This document shows positions 25,658 through 37,318 of a stretch of 64,000 nt of DNA, in pieces. The stretch lies in NCBI RefSeq assembly GCF_003148825.1, contig NZ_QGGZ01000009.1, positions 1 to 64,000 of the forward strand. The letters are read 5' to 3'. Position 1 is the stretch's first letter. Every line of letters starts with the position of its first letter. The notes beneath the pieces were generated by a model, which saw nothing but the letters and a program-made list of their open reading frames with translations, did no database searches and was not told where the DNA came from. A program made the translations under genes and the position numbers. The DNA is from Streptomyces sp. CG 926. Its GTDB lineage: Bacteria; Actinomycetota; Actinomycetes; Streptomycetales; Streptomycetaceae.

Positions 25658-26614
25658 TCAGCGCTTCAGGTCGTACGTGTCCGTCAGGACCCGCGCCCGC
25701 TTCACGTCGTCCGCGATCGCTTCCAGCAGCCCGTCCAGCGACTCGAACTTGGCCATCCCGCGCACGTACGCGAGGAAGTCGACGGCGACGTGCATCCCGT
25801 ACAGGTCCAGCCCGACGCGGTCGATCGCGTACGCCTCCACGGTCCGCTCGGTCGCGTCGAACTGCACGTTCGTCCCCACCGAGATCGCCGCGGGCATCCG
25901 CTCGCCGTCCGCCGTCAGCCAGCCCGCGTAGACCCCGTCCGCCGGGATCGCGGTGTGCGGCTGCGTCTCGACGTTCGCCGTGGGGTAGCCGAGCTCGCGC
26001 CCGCGCTGCGCACCGCGCACCACGACGCCCTCGACCCGGTGCGGGCGCCCCAGGATCTCGGCCGCACCGTCCATGTCGCCCTCCGCGACCAGCCGGCGCG
26101 CCAGCGTCGAGGAGAACGGCACCCCGCCACCCGCCTCGCCCCGCTCGACCAGGTCCACGACGTCCACCGTGTAGTCGTAGGTGGAGCCCAGCTCGCGCAG
26201 GAAGTCGACGTTCCCGGCGGCCCGGTGGCCGAAGCGGAAGTTCGGGCCCTCGATGACGGCCCGCGCGTGCAGCTTGTCGACGAGGACCTTCACGATGAAG
26301 TCGGCCGGCGACAGCTGCGAGAACTCCGCCGTGAACGGCAGGATCAGCAGCGCGTCCACGCCCAGCCCGGCCATCAGCTCGGCGCGCCGGTCGTACGGGG
26401 CCAGGATCGGCGGGTGGCTGCCGGGGCGGACCACCTCGCTCGGGTGCGGGTCGAAGGTGACCACGACGGAGGGGACGCCGAGCTCGCGCGCCGTGGCCAC
26501 CGCCCGTCCGATGATCAGCTGATGTCCCCGGTGCACGCCGTCGTAGGAGCCGATGGTGACGACGCTGCGTCCCCAGTCCTGGGGGATGTCCTCCAAGCCA
26601 CGCCAGCGCTGCAC
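25658..26614 (-). CDS. ribF: Bifunctional riboflavin kinase / FAD synthetase
   Basis: Makes FMN from riboflavin and ATP and then FAD. 318 residues: N-terminal nucleotidyltransferase domain with the signature GSYDGVHRGHQ (residues 22-32), C-terminal flavokinase domain with GYPTAN (about 199-204) and GVYAGW. GTG start at 26614 with a GAGGAG site. Separated from the next upstream minus-strand gene by 126 bases and closed by a terminator shared with the ESX locus. Confidence 0.95.
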   Translation of the reverse strand: MQRWRGLEDIPQDWGRSVVTIGSYDGVHRGHQLIIGRAVATARELGVPSVVVTFDPHPSEVVRPGSHPPILAPYDRRAELMAGLGVDALLILPFTAEFSQLSPADFIVKVLVDKLHARAVIEGPNFRFGHRAAGNVDFLRELGSTYDYTVDVVDLVERGEAGGGVPFSSTLARRLVAEGDMDGAAEILGRPHRVEGVVVRGAQRGRELGYPTANVETQPHTAIPADGVYAGWLTADGERMPAAISVGTNVQFDATERTVEAYAIDRVGLDLYGMHVAVDFLAYVRGMAKFESLDGLLEAIADDVKRARVLTDTYDLKR

Positions 26615-26740
26615 TGTGACCGCTCCTCGCCCGTACCCGGTTGGTCCTTGAACTGATTGCCGATTGCAGGTCTAAGACTGCCATGCCGGTGGCCGGTGCC
26701 CCGCATCGGCATCTGACTCGATCCGCCACCGTGTCTGTCG

Positions 26741-29700
26741 TCACGTCACATCCGCGGCCGCCCTGCTCAAGGTCTCCACCGTTCGCCGGGCGCTCGGCCC
26801 GAGCAGGGCCGCGGCCTCCGCTTCCGCCGTCGCCAGCCAGCGGGCCACCAGTGCCCCGAAGGCCGGCTCGGTCCGGGCCAGCTCGACGGTCCGTTGTTCG
26901 AAGACCGCCGGCCCGCCCGGGGCCCGCAGCAGCTGCCGCCCGGTACGCCGCAGCAGCTCCCGCGTACGGTCCTGCGGGCGCCCGGTGGTCCCGGCCGCGA
27001 CGGCGCCGAGGAACACGTCGAGCACGCTCGGATCCGCCTCCTCGCGCAGCAGGGTGTCGGCCAGCTCCCCGCGCAGGGGGTGCGAGGCCGCCCCGCCGGG
27101 CGCCGCCAGTACGACGGCCAGCTCGGCGCGTACCCCGGCCGGGGCGCCGAAGAGCAGGTCCAGGACCAGCGGCCGCACCACGGAGGCGGCGGCCGGACCC
27201 TGGTCGAGCCGCCGGTCCACGAAGAAGGCGGCGTGCGGGGCGTCCCCGGGACAGCGCGCCAGGTGCTCCCGTACGAGCTCGGCCGCGCGCCGGGCCAGCC
27301 CCGGCGTGGTCAGCGCGGCCAGGGCCCGCACCACCTCCCCGTCGGCCCGGGCCCGCAGGGCGGCGAACACCTCGTCCGGGTCGGGCAGCACCGGCAGGGC
27401 CGCGACCAGCGCCTCCGCGGGCAGCCGGGAGCCGAGCTCGGGATCGCGGAAGCAGGCGAGGGCGTCGGGCAGGTAGCGGCCGCGTACCTGTGGGTCGCGC
27501 AACAGGATCGCCAGGGCGCTGCCGTGCAGGGTGGCGTCGGCGGGGCGGGCGAGCAGCGCCTGGGCGGCGTGGCGCAGCAGCTCGCGGTCGGCGGGGGTGC
27601 GCACGTGCGGGGCGGTGGCCGGTCCGTAGGCGGCGGCCGCGACCCGCCGCCCGGGGCGTTCGTCGCGCGCCCAGCGGTCGACGGCCCGGCACAGGGCGGA
27701 GGGCTCCTCCTCGGCGAGTGCCGCGAGCAGCTCGTCGGCGCGGGGGTGCGCGGCGGCGACGAGCGCCTCGGTGAGGTCGTCCACGGCGAGACCGCGGTGG
27801 GTGTGCAGCAGGGCCTGGGCTGCGGTGGCGACGGTGGCCCCGGGGCGGCCGCGCAGTCGACGCCCGTCGGTGAACCAGGCACAGAGCAGTGGTTGCGCCC
27901 CCTGCGGGTCCCGGGCGAGGCGGCGGGCGGCGGCGTCGAGGTAACGGTCGCCGGGAACCGCCTCGGCGGGGTCGGCGGGCAGCAGCCGGCGCAGCAGGTC
28001 GAGGCGGTCGGGCTCGGGCAGCCGGAGCCGGTTCCAGAACCGGCCGCCGAACTCGCCCGGGCCGGCCCGGGCCACGTGCTCGGCGAGGGCGTGCAGGACG
28101 GGCAGATGGGGCCGGGCGTCGGGGGCGCGGAGCAGGGTTTCGCGCAGCAACCGGGTGGCCCACCAGGTGCGGTCCGGGGTGGCCCGCTCCGGTTCCTCGG
28201 TGAAGCGGTTGAGCCGGTGGACCAGCCCGGTCAGTTCGCCGCGCAGCCGGTCGGGGGCGAGCCTGCGCAGGGCCTCCAGGACGGGCCCGATCCGGTGCCG
28301 GGGTACGGGCAGCCCGGGCTCGGCCCGGCCGTGGACGAGCAGGCCGAGGGCGGTGGGCACGTCCAGGTGGCCGGCCTGGATCCAGTCGGAGAGCTCCTCG
28401 TGGGCGAAGCGGTAGCCGGGCCCGGCGGGCACGAGCAGTCCCTCGGTGAGCACGGCGGAGGCCCAGCCGGTGCGCCATGGGAACAGCTCCTCGAAGGAGG
28501 CCCGGTCCAGCTGACCCTGCCCGGGTCCCAGAGCGCGCCGGGCTGCCTCGTGGACCCGGCCGGCCACGCGCGCCGCGAGCCGCCGTACCCCGGGCCCGTG
28601 CACCCGGGCACCCCCGGCGTCGGCGCAGGCCGCAGCGATGCGGACGGCGGTGCGCAGGCACAGCAGGTCCAGGTGTGCGGCGAAGACCTCGTCGCGGCCG
28701 GGGCGGCCGGCGGTGACCTCGGCGGCCCTGATCCCGGCGAGCAGGCGCAGGGTGAGCGGGTGCCGGGCGTCGGCCTCGCGGACGGCGTCGGCGGGGATGC
28801 CGAGGCGGGCCCGGGCGGTCTCGGCCTCGGCGGCGTCGAGGTCCGCGAGCGGGAGGGCGGGGGGTAGCCGTGGGGCGGAGCGGGTGGAGCGGGCGGGGGT
28901 GTGCCGTGGGGTGTGCCGTGGGGTGTGCCGTGGGGTGTGCCGTGGGGTGTGCAGTGGGGTGTGCAGTGCGTCGGGCGGGTAGAGGGCGCCGGCCCCTTCC
29001 CAGTACTCGGGCCGGGCGGCGACGACCAGCCGGGCCCCGGTGGCGTGCAGCCACCCGGCGGTGGCGGTGGTCCAGGGGCCGAGCCGGTGGGCGAGCTCCG
29101 GCGGCATTTCCTCCGGGGCGTCGAGGACGACGAGCAGGCGGCGGCCGGCGCGGGCGACGACGTGCGCGAGGTGGGCGGCGAGGCCCGCCGGGAGTGCGGA
29201 ATCCTCGGTTCGGGCGGGTCCGCCCCCGCCCCCGCCTCCGCCGGAGCCGGAGCGGGAGCCGGAGCCGGTTCGGGCGGGGTCCGGCGCGGGCCGGTCGTGA
29301 CGGGCGTCGGGCGGGGTTCCGCCGGGGCCGGGCGCGCGCCGGGGCGTCTCCTCGGGCGCCGAACGTGACGAGGGGTCGGAACGTCGGGCGGCAGTGTGTT
29401 CGGCGCCCTGCGGGGAGCACCCCGACACACACCCGTCCCCGGCGGAACCGCTGCCGCGGGACTCGTCCCCCGGGGAGTGGTACGGGACGCTTCCGGCCGC
29501 CGTCGCATTGGTGCCGCGGGGCTCCGGGGACTGGGCCGGTGCGGTCTCGGGGGTGCCTGTGATGCGGGCGGCCGTTGTCAGGGCGCGGGTTGCCGCGTCG
29601 GCCAGGGAGGTGTCGGTGGCGCGCAGGTCCGCGCCGCGCAGCCACAGCGTCGGCGCCGGGCAGGCGCCCCGTGCGCGGCGTACGGCCAGGGCCGCGAGCG

Positions 29701-30496
29701 CCGTGGTGCGGCCTGTGCCCGGGTCTCCGACCAGGCCGAGGACCGGGCGGTCCCCGGTGGTGAAGGCGTCCAGTTCGGCGGCGATGCCCGGGCGTTCGAC
29801 GGGTTCGGGGCCGTCCGGGAGGAGGGAGGCGCCCAGCGTGGTCGCGGTCAGTTCCAGCGCCCCGGCGAGGTTCAGGTCGGCTCCGTGGCCGGGCACGGTC
29901 GCGGCGTTGCGCTCCAGCAGTGCGGCCAGCGGGCCGTCCGGGTCGGCCCCGGCGGCCGCCCGCAGGGCCACCGCGAAGCCGCCGGAGCGGTGCTCCGCCC
30001 GCAGTGCGGTGCCCACCACCGCGAGCACCGCTCCGGAGTCGGCGTCGAGGACCGGTCCCCCGCAGGCGTCCCCGCCCAGCCGCAGCGCGTCCCGGCCGTC
30101 GGTGCCGATCGCCAGCTCCACGGCCACGCCGGCGGGCACGGCGTGGGACCGGTCCGTCGCCGGGTAGTCGACCTCCGTGCCGCCCAGTACCCGCGCCTGG
30201 CGCCAGCCCCGCGCGGGCAACCGTACGTAGGTCCCGGGGTCGATCACCTCGCGCGGTGCCACCGGGAGCGGCCGTACCCCGAGTCCGTCGGTGCGGATGA
30301 GGGCCAGGGCGAGGCCGGGCAGCGCGGTCACGTCGGCCGCCTCGGCCAACCAGGTCCGTCCGGGGGCGTGCAGCACGACCCGGGGCAGGCCGTCGACGGC
30401 CTCGTGGCTGGTGACGACCGTCCCGCGGTCGTCCGCGACGAATCCGCTGCCGCGCTCCCGCCCGGCCGGATCGCAGATTTTGACGAGCTCCGCCAT
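26741..30496 (-). CDS. Trypsin-like domain fused to P-loop NTPase with long helical C-terminus
   Basis: 1251 residues. Residues 1-180 have a trypsin-like fold pattern, with the histidine box TSHEAV (H31), but glycine (G61) where the catalytic aspartate is expected and cysteine (C145) in GDACGGP in place of the GDSGGP serine. A P-loop NTPase follows: Walker A GDPGTGRT (257-264), with arginine R263 instead of lysine, and Walker B LLVVLDAPEE (D459). Between them is a disordered Ser/Gly/Pro-rich linker; after them come a tetrapeptide HTPR repeat (about 510-533) and some 700 residues that look like alpha-helical repeats. It resembles STAND-type signalling ATPases. ATG at 30496 with GGGAGAG; the frame to 30517 is possible. 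Function unknown. Confidence 0.8.
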   Translation of the reverse strand: MAELVKICDPAGRERGSGFVADDRGTVVTSHEAVDGLPRVVLHAPGRTWLAEAADVTALPGLALALIRTDGLGVRPLPVAPREVIDPGTYVRLPARGWRQARVLGGTEVDYPATDRSHAVPAGVAVELAIGTDGRDALRLGGDACGGPVLDADSGAVLAVVGTALRAEHRSGGFAVALRAAAGADPDGPLAALLERNAATVPGHGADLNLAGALELTATTLGASLLPDGPEPVERPGIAAELDAFTTGDRPVLGLVGDPGTGRTTALAALAVRRARGACPAPTLWLRGADLRATDTSLADAATRALTTAARITGTPETAPAQSPEPRGTNATAAGSVPYHSPGDESRGSGSAGDGCVSGCSPQGAEHTAARRSDPSSRSAPEETPRRAPGPGGTPPDARHDRPAPDPARTGSGSRSGSGGGGGGGGPARTEDSALPAGLAAHLAHVVARAGRRLLVVLDAPEEMPPELAHRLGPWTTATAGWLHATGARLVVAARPEYWEGAGALYPPDALHTPLHTPRHTPRHTPRHTPRHTPARSTRSAPRLPPALPLADLDAAEAETARARLGIPADAVREADARHPLTLRLLAGIRAAEVTAGRPGRDEVFAAHLDLLCLRTAVRIAAACADAGGARVHGPGVRRLAARVAGRVHEAARRALGPGQGQLDRASFEELFPWRTGWASAVLTEGLLVPAGPGYRFAHEELSDWIQAGHLDVPTALGLLVHGRAEPGLPVPRHRIGPVLEALRRLAPDRLRGELTGLVHRLNRFTEEPERATPDRTWWATRLLRETLLRAPDARPHLPVLHALAEHVARAGPGEFGGRFWNRLRLPEPDRLDLLRRLLPADPAEAVPGDRYLDAAARRLARDPQGAQPLLCAWFTDGRRLRGRPGATVATAAQALLHTHRGLAVDDLTEALVAAAHPRADELLAALAEEEPSALCRAVDRWARDERPGRRVAAAAYGPATAPHVRTPADRELLRHAAQALLARPADATLHGSALAILLRDPQVRGRYLPDALACFRDPELGSRLPAEALVAALPVLPDPDEVFAALRARADGEVVRALAALTTPGLARRAAELVREHLARCPGDAPHAAFFVDRRLDQGPAAASVVRPLVLDLLFGAPAGVRAELAVVLAAPGGAASHPLRGELADTLLREEADPSVLDVFLGAVAAGTTGRPQDRTRELLRRTGRQLLRAPGGPAVFEQRTVELARTEPAFGALVARWLATAEAEAAALLGPSARRTVETLSRAAADVT
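28899..28970. repeat. 12-bp minisatellite within the trypsin-like/NTPase gene
   Basis: Six tandem 12-bp units: four copies of gtgtgccgtggg then two variants. In frame they encode the tetrapeptide His-Thr-Pro-Arg (with Leu variants). Because the unit is a multiple of three, copy-number change alters the protein length without a frameshift. Confidence 0.95.
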
Positions 30497-30598
30497 GGCC
30501 GCACCACTCTCCCGCAACGCCCCGTGCTCACGACGGTAGGCAGGTGAAGATCAGCACGGAAAGCACGCGAGGCGAAAGCGCCCCCTTACGCTCCCTCC

Positions 30599-30631
30599 AT
30601 TCACTCCGAGCGCCTGCTCGGACGGGTGAAT
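30599..30631 (-). other. Imperfect hairpin upstream of the trypsin-like/NTPase gene
   Basis: ATTCAC (30599-30604) and GTGAAT (30626-30631) enclose a 6-bp stem (30606-30611 with 30616-30621). It lies 100-135 bases before the start codon at 30496. It could be an operator or part of the leader; no function can be assigned from sequence. Confidence 0.35.
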
Positions 30632-30670
30632 ACAGGGGTCCGGGTGGATAGAGACCTACCCGAGGGGGGT

Positions 30671-30714
30671 CGTGGAGCGGTGAGCGGCAGTACCTGTGCG
30701 CTCACCGCTCCACG
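30671..30714 (-). terminator. Terminator after truB
   Basis: A perfect 16-bp stem (30671-30686 with 30699-30714) with a 12-base loop begins eight bases past the truB stop. It separates the rbfA-truB unit from the downstream gene. Confidence 0.85.
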
Positions 30715-30721
30715 TCAACGG

Positions 30722-31630
30722 TCAGGCGAAGACCGCGAGGGACTTGGCCTTGCCGTTCTTGTTCTCGACGAGTCCCAGCAGCTGCCCCTGCGGCCCGAAG
30801 ACCGCGATCGTGCGGCCGGACTCGTACTCCTGCGGCATGTCGATCCGCACGCCGTTGGCGAGCAGCGACGCCCGCCGGGCGTCCAGGTCCCAGCGAGGGA
30901 AGGCCGCGGCGGCCGCCTCGCCGATGGGCATGACGGTCAGCTCCTCCTGGAGCTGGTCCAAGGTCCGCGCCTTGTCGAGCTTGTACGGGCCCACCCGCGT
31001 GCGGCGCAGCGCGGTCAGGTGTCCGCCGACGCCGAGGTCGGCGCCCAGGTCACGGGCGAGGGCGCGGATGTACGTACCGCTGGAGCAGACCACGGAGACG
31101 ACGAGGTCGACGACCTTCGTGCCGTCCTCGGCCTCCGCCTCGCGCATGTCGTACACCTGGAAGGAGGAGATCGTGACCGGTCGGGCCGGGATCTCGAAGT
31201 CCTCGCCGTCGCGGGCGCGCTTGTAGGAGCGCACGCCCTTGATCTTGATGGCGCTGACCTTGGACGGGACCTGCATGATCTCGCCGGACAGCTTGGCGAT
31301 GCCCGCGTCCACGGCTTCCCGGGTGACCCCGGTGGCGTCCGTGGAGGAGGTGATCTCGCCCTCGGCGTCGTCCGTCAGGGTGTCCTGGCCCAGGCGGATC
31401 GTGCCGAGGTACTCCTTCTCCGTGAGTGCGAGGTGGCCGAGGAGCTTGGTGGCCTTCTCCACACCCAGGACCAGCACGCCGGTCGCCATCGGGTCGAGCG
31501 TGCCGGCGTGGCCGACGCGACGGGTCTTGGCGATCCCGCGCATCTTGGCGACCACGTCGTGCGAAGTGAAGCCGGACGGCTTGTCGACGATGACAAGGCC
31601 GTCCGGAGTCTTCCCTGCGTTGGTGCTCAT
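30722..31630 (-). CDS. truB: tRNA pseudouridine-55 synthase
   Basis: Converts U55 of tRNA T-loops to pseudouridine. 302 residues: the catalytic motif GHAGTLDPMATG with D46, then the TruB core and a C-terminal PUA-like segment. The ATG overlaps the rbfA stop by four bases (ATGA). Last gene of the nusA-infB operon order before its terminator. Confidence 0.95.
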   Translation of the reverse strand: MSTNAGKTPDGLVIVDKPSGFTSHDVVAKMRGIAKTRRVGHAGTLDPMATGVLVLGVEKATKLLGHLALTEKEYLGTIRLGQDTLTDDAEGEITSSTDATGVTREAVDAGIAKLSGEIMQVPSKVSAIKIKGVRSYKRARDGEDFEIPARPVTISSFQVYDMREAEAEDGTKVVDLVVSVVCSSGTYIRALARDLGADLGVGGHLTALRRTRVGPYKLDKARTLDQLQEELTVMPIGEAAAAAFPRWDLDARRASLLANGVRIDMPQEYESGRTIAVFGPQGQLLGLVENKNGKAKSLAVFA

Positions 31631-32079
31631 TCCGCGGCTGCGTCCTCGTCCTCGTCGTCGCCCGGCTTCTTGTACGGGTCGGCGTCACCGGCGTACTGGG
31701 CGCCGGAGGACACCTCGCGCACCTGGGCGTCGGAGGAGCGCGCCTTGTCGAGGAGGTCCTCGATGGTCTTGGCGTTCTCCGGGAGGGCGTCCGCGACGAA
31801 GGTCAGGGTGGGCGTGAACTTGGTGCCCGCCGCCCGGCCGACCGCGGAACGCAGTACGCCCTTGGCGCTCTCCAGGCCCGCCGCCGCGCTGGCCCGGTCC
31901 TCGTCGTCGCCGTAGACCGTGTAGAAGACCGTGGCCTCCCGCAGGTCGCCGGTGACGCGGGTGTCCGTGATGGTCACGTGCGTACCGAGGCGGGGGTCCT
32001 TGACACCGCGGAGCAGCTTCTCGGCCACCACCTCCCGGATGAGGTCCGCCAGCTTCTTCGCCCGCGCATTGTCGGCCAC
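31627..32079 (-). CDS. rbfA: 30S ribosome-binding factor A
   Basis: Late 30S-maturation factor that binds near helix 1 of 16S rRNA. 150 residues: a KH-type core (residues 1-115, MADNARAKKLADLIREVVAE) and an acidic tail ending EDEDAAAE. GTG start with an AAGGAG site. It follows the DUF503 gene after 28 bases and overlaps truB, consistent with the nusA-infB-rbfA-truB operon. Confidence 0.95.
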   Translation of the reverse strand: MADNARAKKLADLIREVVAEKLLRGVKDPRLGTHVTITDTRVTGDLREATVFYTVYGDDEDRASAAAGLESAKGVLRSAVGRAAGTKFTPTLTFVADALPENAKTIEDLLDKARSSDAQVREVSSGAQYAGDADPYKKPGDDEDEDAAAE

Positions 32080-32107
32080 TGGTCCGTCTCCTTCTTATGT
32101 CTTGCTA

Positions 32108-32401
32108 TCAGTCTTCATCACCGTGGAGGCGCCGTCGTACGGACAGCAGCTCCACTTCCGGACGCGCAGCGACCAGCCGCTCGCAGCGGTCCAGTACGTC
32201 CGAGAGGAACCCCGCGTCCCCACTCACCAGGGCGACCCCTATACGGGCCCTGCGGTGCAGTTCCTGGTCGCCCACTTCAGCCGCGCTCACGGAGAACTTG
32301 CGTTGGAGCTCGGCCACGATGGGCCGAACCACGGAGCGTTTCTCCTTCAGCGAGTGGACGTCGCCGAGGAGCAGATCGAAGGACAGAGTCCCCACGTACA
32401 T
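32108..32401 (-). CDS. DUF503 (YlxP-like) protein
   Basis: 97 residues of the DUF503 family, small ribosome-associated proteins usually found between infB and rbfA; in Bacillus the homologue is YlxP. Segments TLSFDLLLGDVHSLKEKRSVVRP and GVALVSGD are typical. The exact role is not established. ATG start at 32401. Confidence 0.9.
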   Translation of the reverse strand: MYVGTLSFDLLLGDVHSLKEKRSVVRPIVAELQRKFSVSAAEVGDQELHRRARIGVALVSGDAGFLSDVLDRCERLVAARPEVELLSVRRRLHGDED

Positions 32402-32485
32402 GCAGTTCCGGATATCCCGCCGGTGCGGGTTCGGTGGCCTGCCGGCCGTCGCTCGGCAGGGTCACCAGAACCGTACACGCAACGG

Positions 32486-32524
32486 CCGGGGCCGATCGAC
32501 GGATATTCCGCCGACCGGCCCCGG
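32486..32524 (-). terminator. Hairpin after infB
   Basis: A 9-bp outer stem (32486-32494 with 32516-32524) continues with an inner stem bearing one mismatch around ATATT. It starts about 38 bases after the infB stop and precedes the DUF503 gene, so it probably attenuates rather than fully ends transcription. Confidence 0.7.
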
Positions 32525-32561
32525 TGTGACGAGCTACGACACGGTGCGATGTGCCTCGCGC

Positions 32562-35708
<3,147 letters not shown>

Positions 35709-35721
35709 TTCGCTCCTTTTA

Positions 35722-35844
35722 GGTCCGGGTTACGCCGGACCGTCGCTACTTCATGGGCGTACTCATCGCGTACTCATCGAGTGCTCATCGCAATCTCGAC
35801 CTACTTCCAACTCGCGAGGTACCTGACCGCACGGTTATCCGTGC
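35722..35844 (-). promoter_or_regulatory. Structured infB leader
   Basis: The ylxR-infB spacer holds a hairpin at 35829-35844 (6-bp stem, TTAT loop) right after the ylxR stop, three tandem 11-bp repeats, and a 7-bp hairpin at 35722-35741 that ends just before the AAGGAG ribosome site of infB. Such layering suggests transcript processing or translational control, not proven here. Confidence 0.45.
35757..35789. repeat. Three tandem 11-bp repeats in the infB leader
   Basis: Two identical copies of gcgtactcatc followed by gagtgctcatc. On the transcript strand they read GATGAGYACKC, three copies end to end. Confidence 0.85.
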
Positions 35845-35848
35845 CGTA

Positions 35849-36142
35849 CTACTTCTTTACGGTGTGCCCGGCCTCGCCGGCCACGGCTTTGCGCAGGCTC
35901 TCCGTGTCGAGCGCTCCGGCGGACCGAAGGGCCCGGGGGAACGCTCGGCGGCGAATCGCCTGGTCGAGGCAGACCACGGCGGGGTGCACGTACGCACCCC
36001 GGCCCGGCCTCGTGCCGCGTGGATCGGGGACGCAGGCGTCCCCGTCCGCCACGACGCGCAGCAGATCGTTCTTGGCCGCTCGCTCCCGACACCCCACACA
36101 GGTGCGTTCGGGGCATGCGCGGGCTTGCGTCCGGCCAGACAC
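35849..36142 (-). CDS. ylxR: YlxR family (DUF448) RNA-binding protein
   Basis: 97 residues with the family signature ACPERTCVGCRERAAKNDLLRVV and RPGRGAYVHP. YlxR proteins sit between nusA and infB in many bacteria and have been described as nucleoid-associated or RNase P-modulating proteins; which applies here is not known. The GTG at 36142 has a GGGGAGG site. The frame open to 36250 is upstream extension. Confidence 0.9.
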   Translation of the reverse strand: MSGRTQARACPERTCVGCRERAAKNDLLRVVADGDACVPDPRGTRPGRGAYVHPAVVCLDQAIRRRAFPRALRSAGALDTESLRKAVAGEAGHTVKK

Positions 36143-36223
36143 GCCTAAGTCTACCTCCCCGCACCGACCTCTCTCCCGACAAGTGGCGGGGGAAAGATCG
36201 AACGGCTGTCGTGTTGTCTTGTA

Positions 36224-36282
36224 TCCGCCGCCGGAACGGCGGACGTGCACCCTGTCTACCGTCCGGGCAAGCCCGGACGGTA
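36224..36282 (-). terminator. Two hairpins after nusA
   Basis: An 11-bp perfect stem with a 4-base loop (36257-36267 with 36272-36282) starts five bases past the nusA stop. A second stem (36224-36230 with 36237-36243) follows. They lie in the nusA-ylxR spacer, so they should attenuate or mark a processing site rather than end the operon. Confidence 0.7.
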
Positions 36283-36287
36283 CCGGT

Positions 36288-37316
36288 TTATTCCCCGCCC
36301 CGGTCCCGGTCTCCGTCCCGGTCCCGGTCGGCGTCCGGGGACACCTCGGTGTCGGGGCGGATGTCGATGCGCCAGCCGGTGAGCCGCGCGGCGAGGCGGG
36401 CGTTCTGGCCCTCCTTGCCGATGGCCAGCGACAGCTGGTAGTCCGGCACGGTCACCCGGGCGGACCGGGAGTCCCAGTCCACGACCTCGACCTTGCTCAC
36501 CCGGGCGGGTGAAAGCGCGTTCGCGACCATCTCCGCCGGGTCGTCCGACCAGTCGACGATGTCGATCTTCTCACCGTGCAGTTCGGCCATCACGTTGCGC
36601 ACGCGGCTGCCCATCGGGCCGATGCAGGCGCCCTTCGGGTTGAGGCCCGAGCGGGTGGACCGCACAGCGATCTTGGTGCGGTGACCGGCCTCACGGGCGA
36701 TCGCCGAGATCTCGACGCTGCCGTCGGCGATCTCCGGGACCTCCAGCGAGAAGAGCTTCTTCACGAGGTTGGGGTGGGTGCGCGAGAGGGTCACGGACGG
36801 ACCGCGGACACCCTTCGCCACCCGCACGACGTACGCCTTCAGGCGCAGACCGTGCGTGTACTCCTCGCCGGGAACCTGCTCCTGCACCGGCAGGATGGCC
36901 TCCAGCTTGCCGATGTCGACGAGGACGTTCTTGGGGTCCTTGCCCTGCTGGACGACGCCGGTGATGACGTCGCCCTCACGGCCGGCGAACTCGCCGAAGG
37001 TCAGGTCGTCCTCGGCGTCGCGCAGACGCTGCAGGATCACCTGCTTGGCGGTCGTCGCGGCGATCCGGCCGAAGTCCGACGGCGTGTCGTCGAACTCCTT
37101 GGGCTCCTGGCCCTCTTCGAGATCCCTCGGGTCTTCCGTCGCCCATACGACCACGTGACCGTTGGTGCGGTCCAGCACGACGCGAGCGCGGCGGAAGCTC
37201 CCCTCGGTCCGGTGGTACGCGATGAGGAGGGCCGACTCGATCGCCTCGACGAGCAGGTCGAAGGAGATCTCCTTCTCCCGGACCAGACCCCGCAGGGCAC
37301 TCATGTCGATGTCCAC
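36288..37316 (-). CDS. nusA: Transcription elongation/termination factor NusA
   Basis: Binds RNA polymerase to control pausing, termination and rRNA antitermination. 342 residues: N-terminal domain (1-105), S1 domain (about 110-180) and two KH domains (about 200-330, with SRVRNVMAELHGEKIDIVDW), and a short Asp/Arg-rich tail; the C-terminal acidic repeats of proteobacterial NusA are absent, as in other actinobacteria. GTG start at 37316, two bases after the rimP stop, so translation is coupled. Confidence 0.96.
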   Translation of the reverse strand: MDIDMSALRGLVREKEISFDLLVEAIESALLIAYHRTEGSFRRARVVLDRTNGHVVVWATEDPRDLEEGQEPKEFDDTPSDFGRIAATTAKQVILQRLRDAEDDLTFGEFAGREGDVITGVVQQGKDPKNVLVDIGKLEAILPVQEQVPGEEYTHGLRLKAYVVRVAKGVRGPSVTLSRTHPNLVKKLFSLEVPEIADGSVEISAIAREAGHRTKIAVRSTRSGLNPKGACIGPMGSRVRNVMAELHGEKIDIVDWSDDPAEMVANALSPARVSKVEVVDWDSRSARVTVPDYQLSLAIGKEGQNARLAARLTGWRIDIRPDTEVSPDADRDRDGDRDRGGE

Positions 37317-37318
37317 GG

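Noticed and set aside
28899..28970. Repeats resembling a CRISPR array
   Set aside because: Units are tandem without spacers and lie within a coding sequence.
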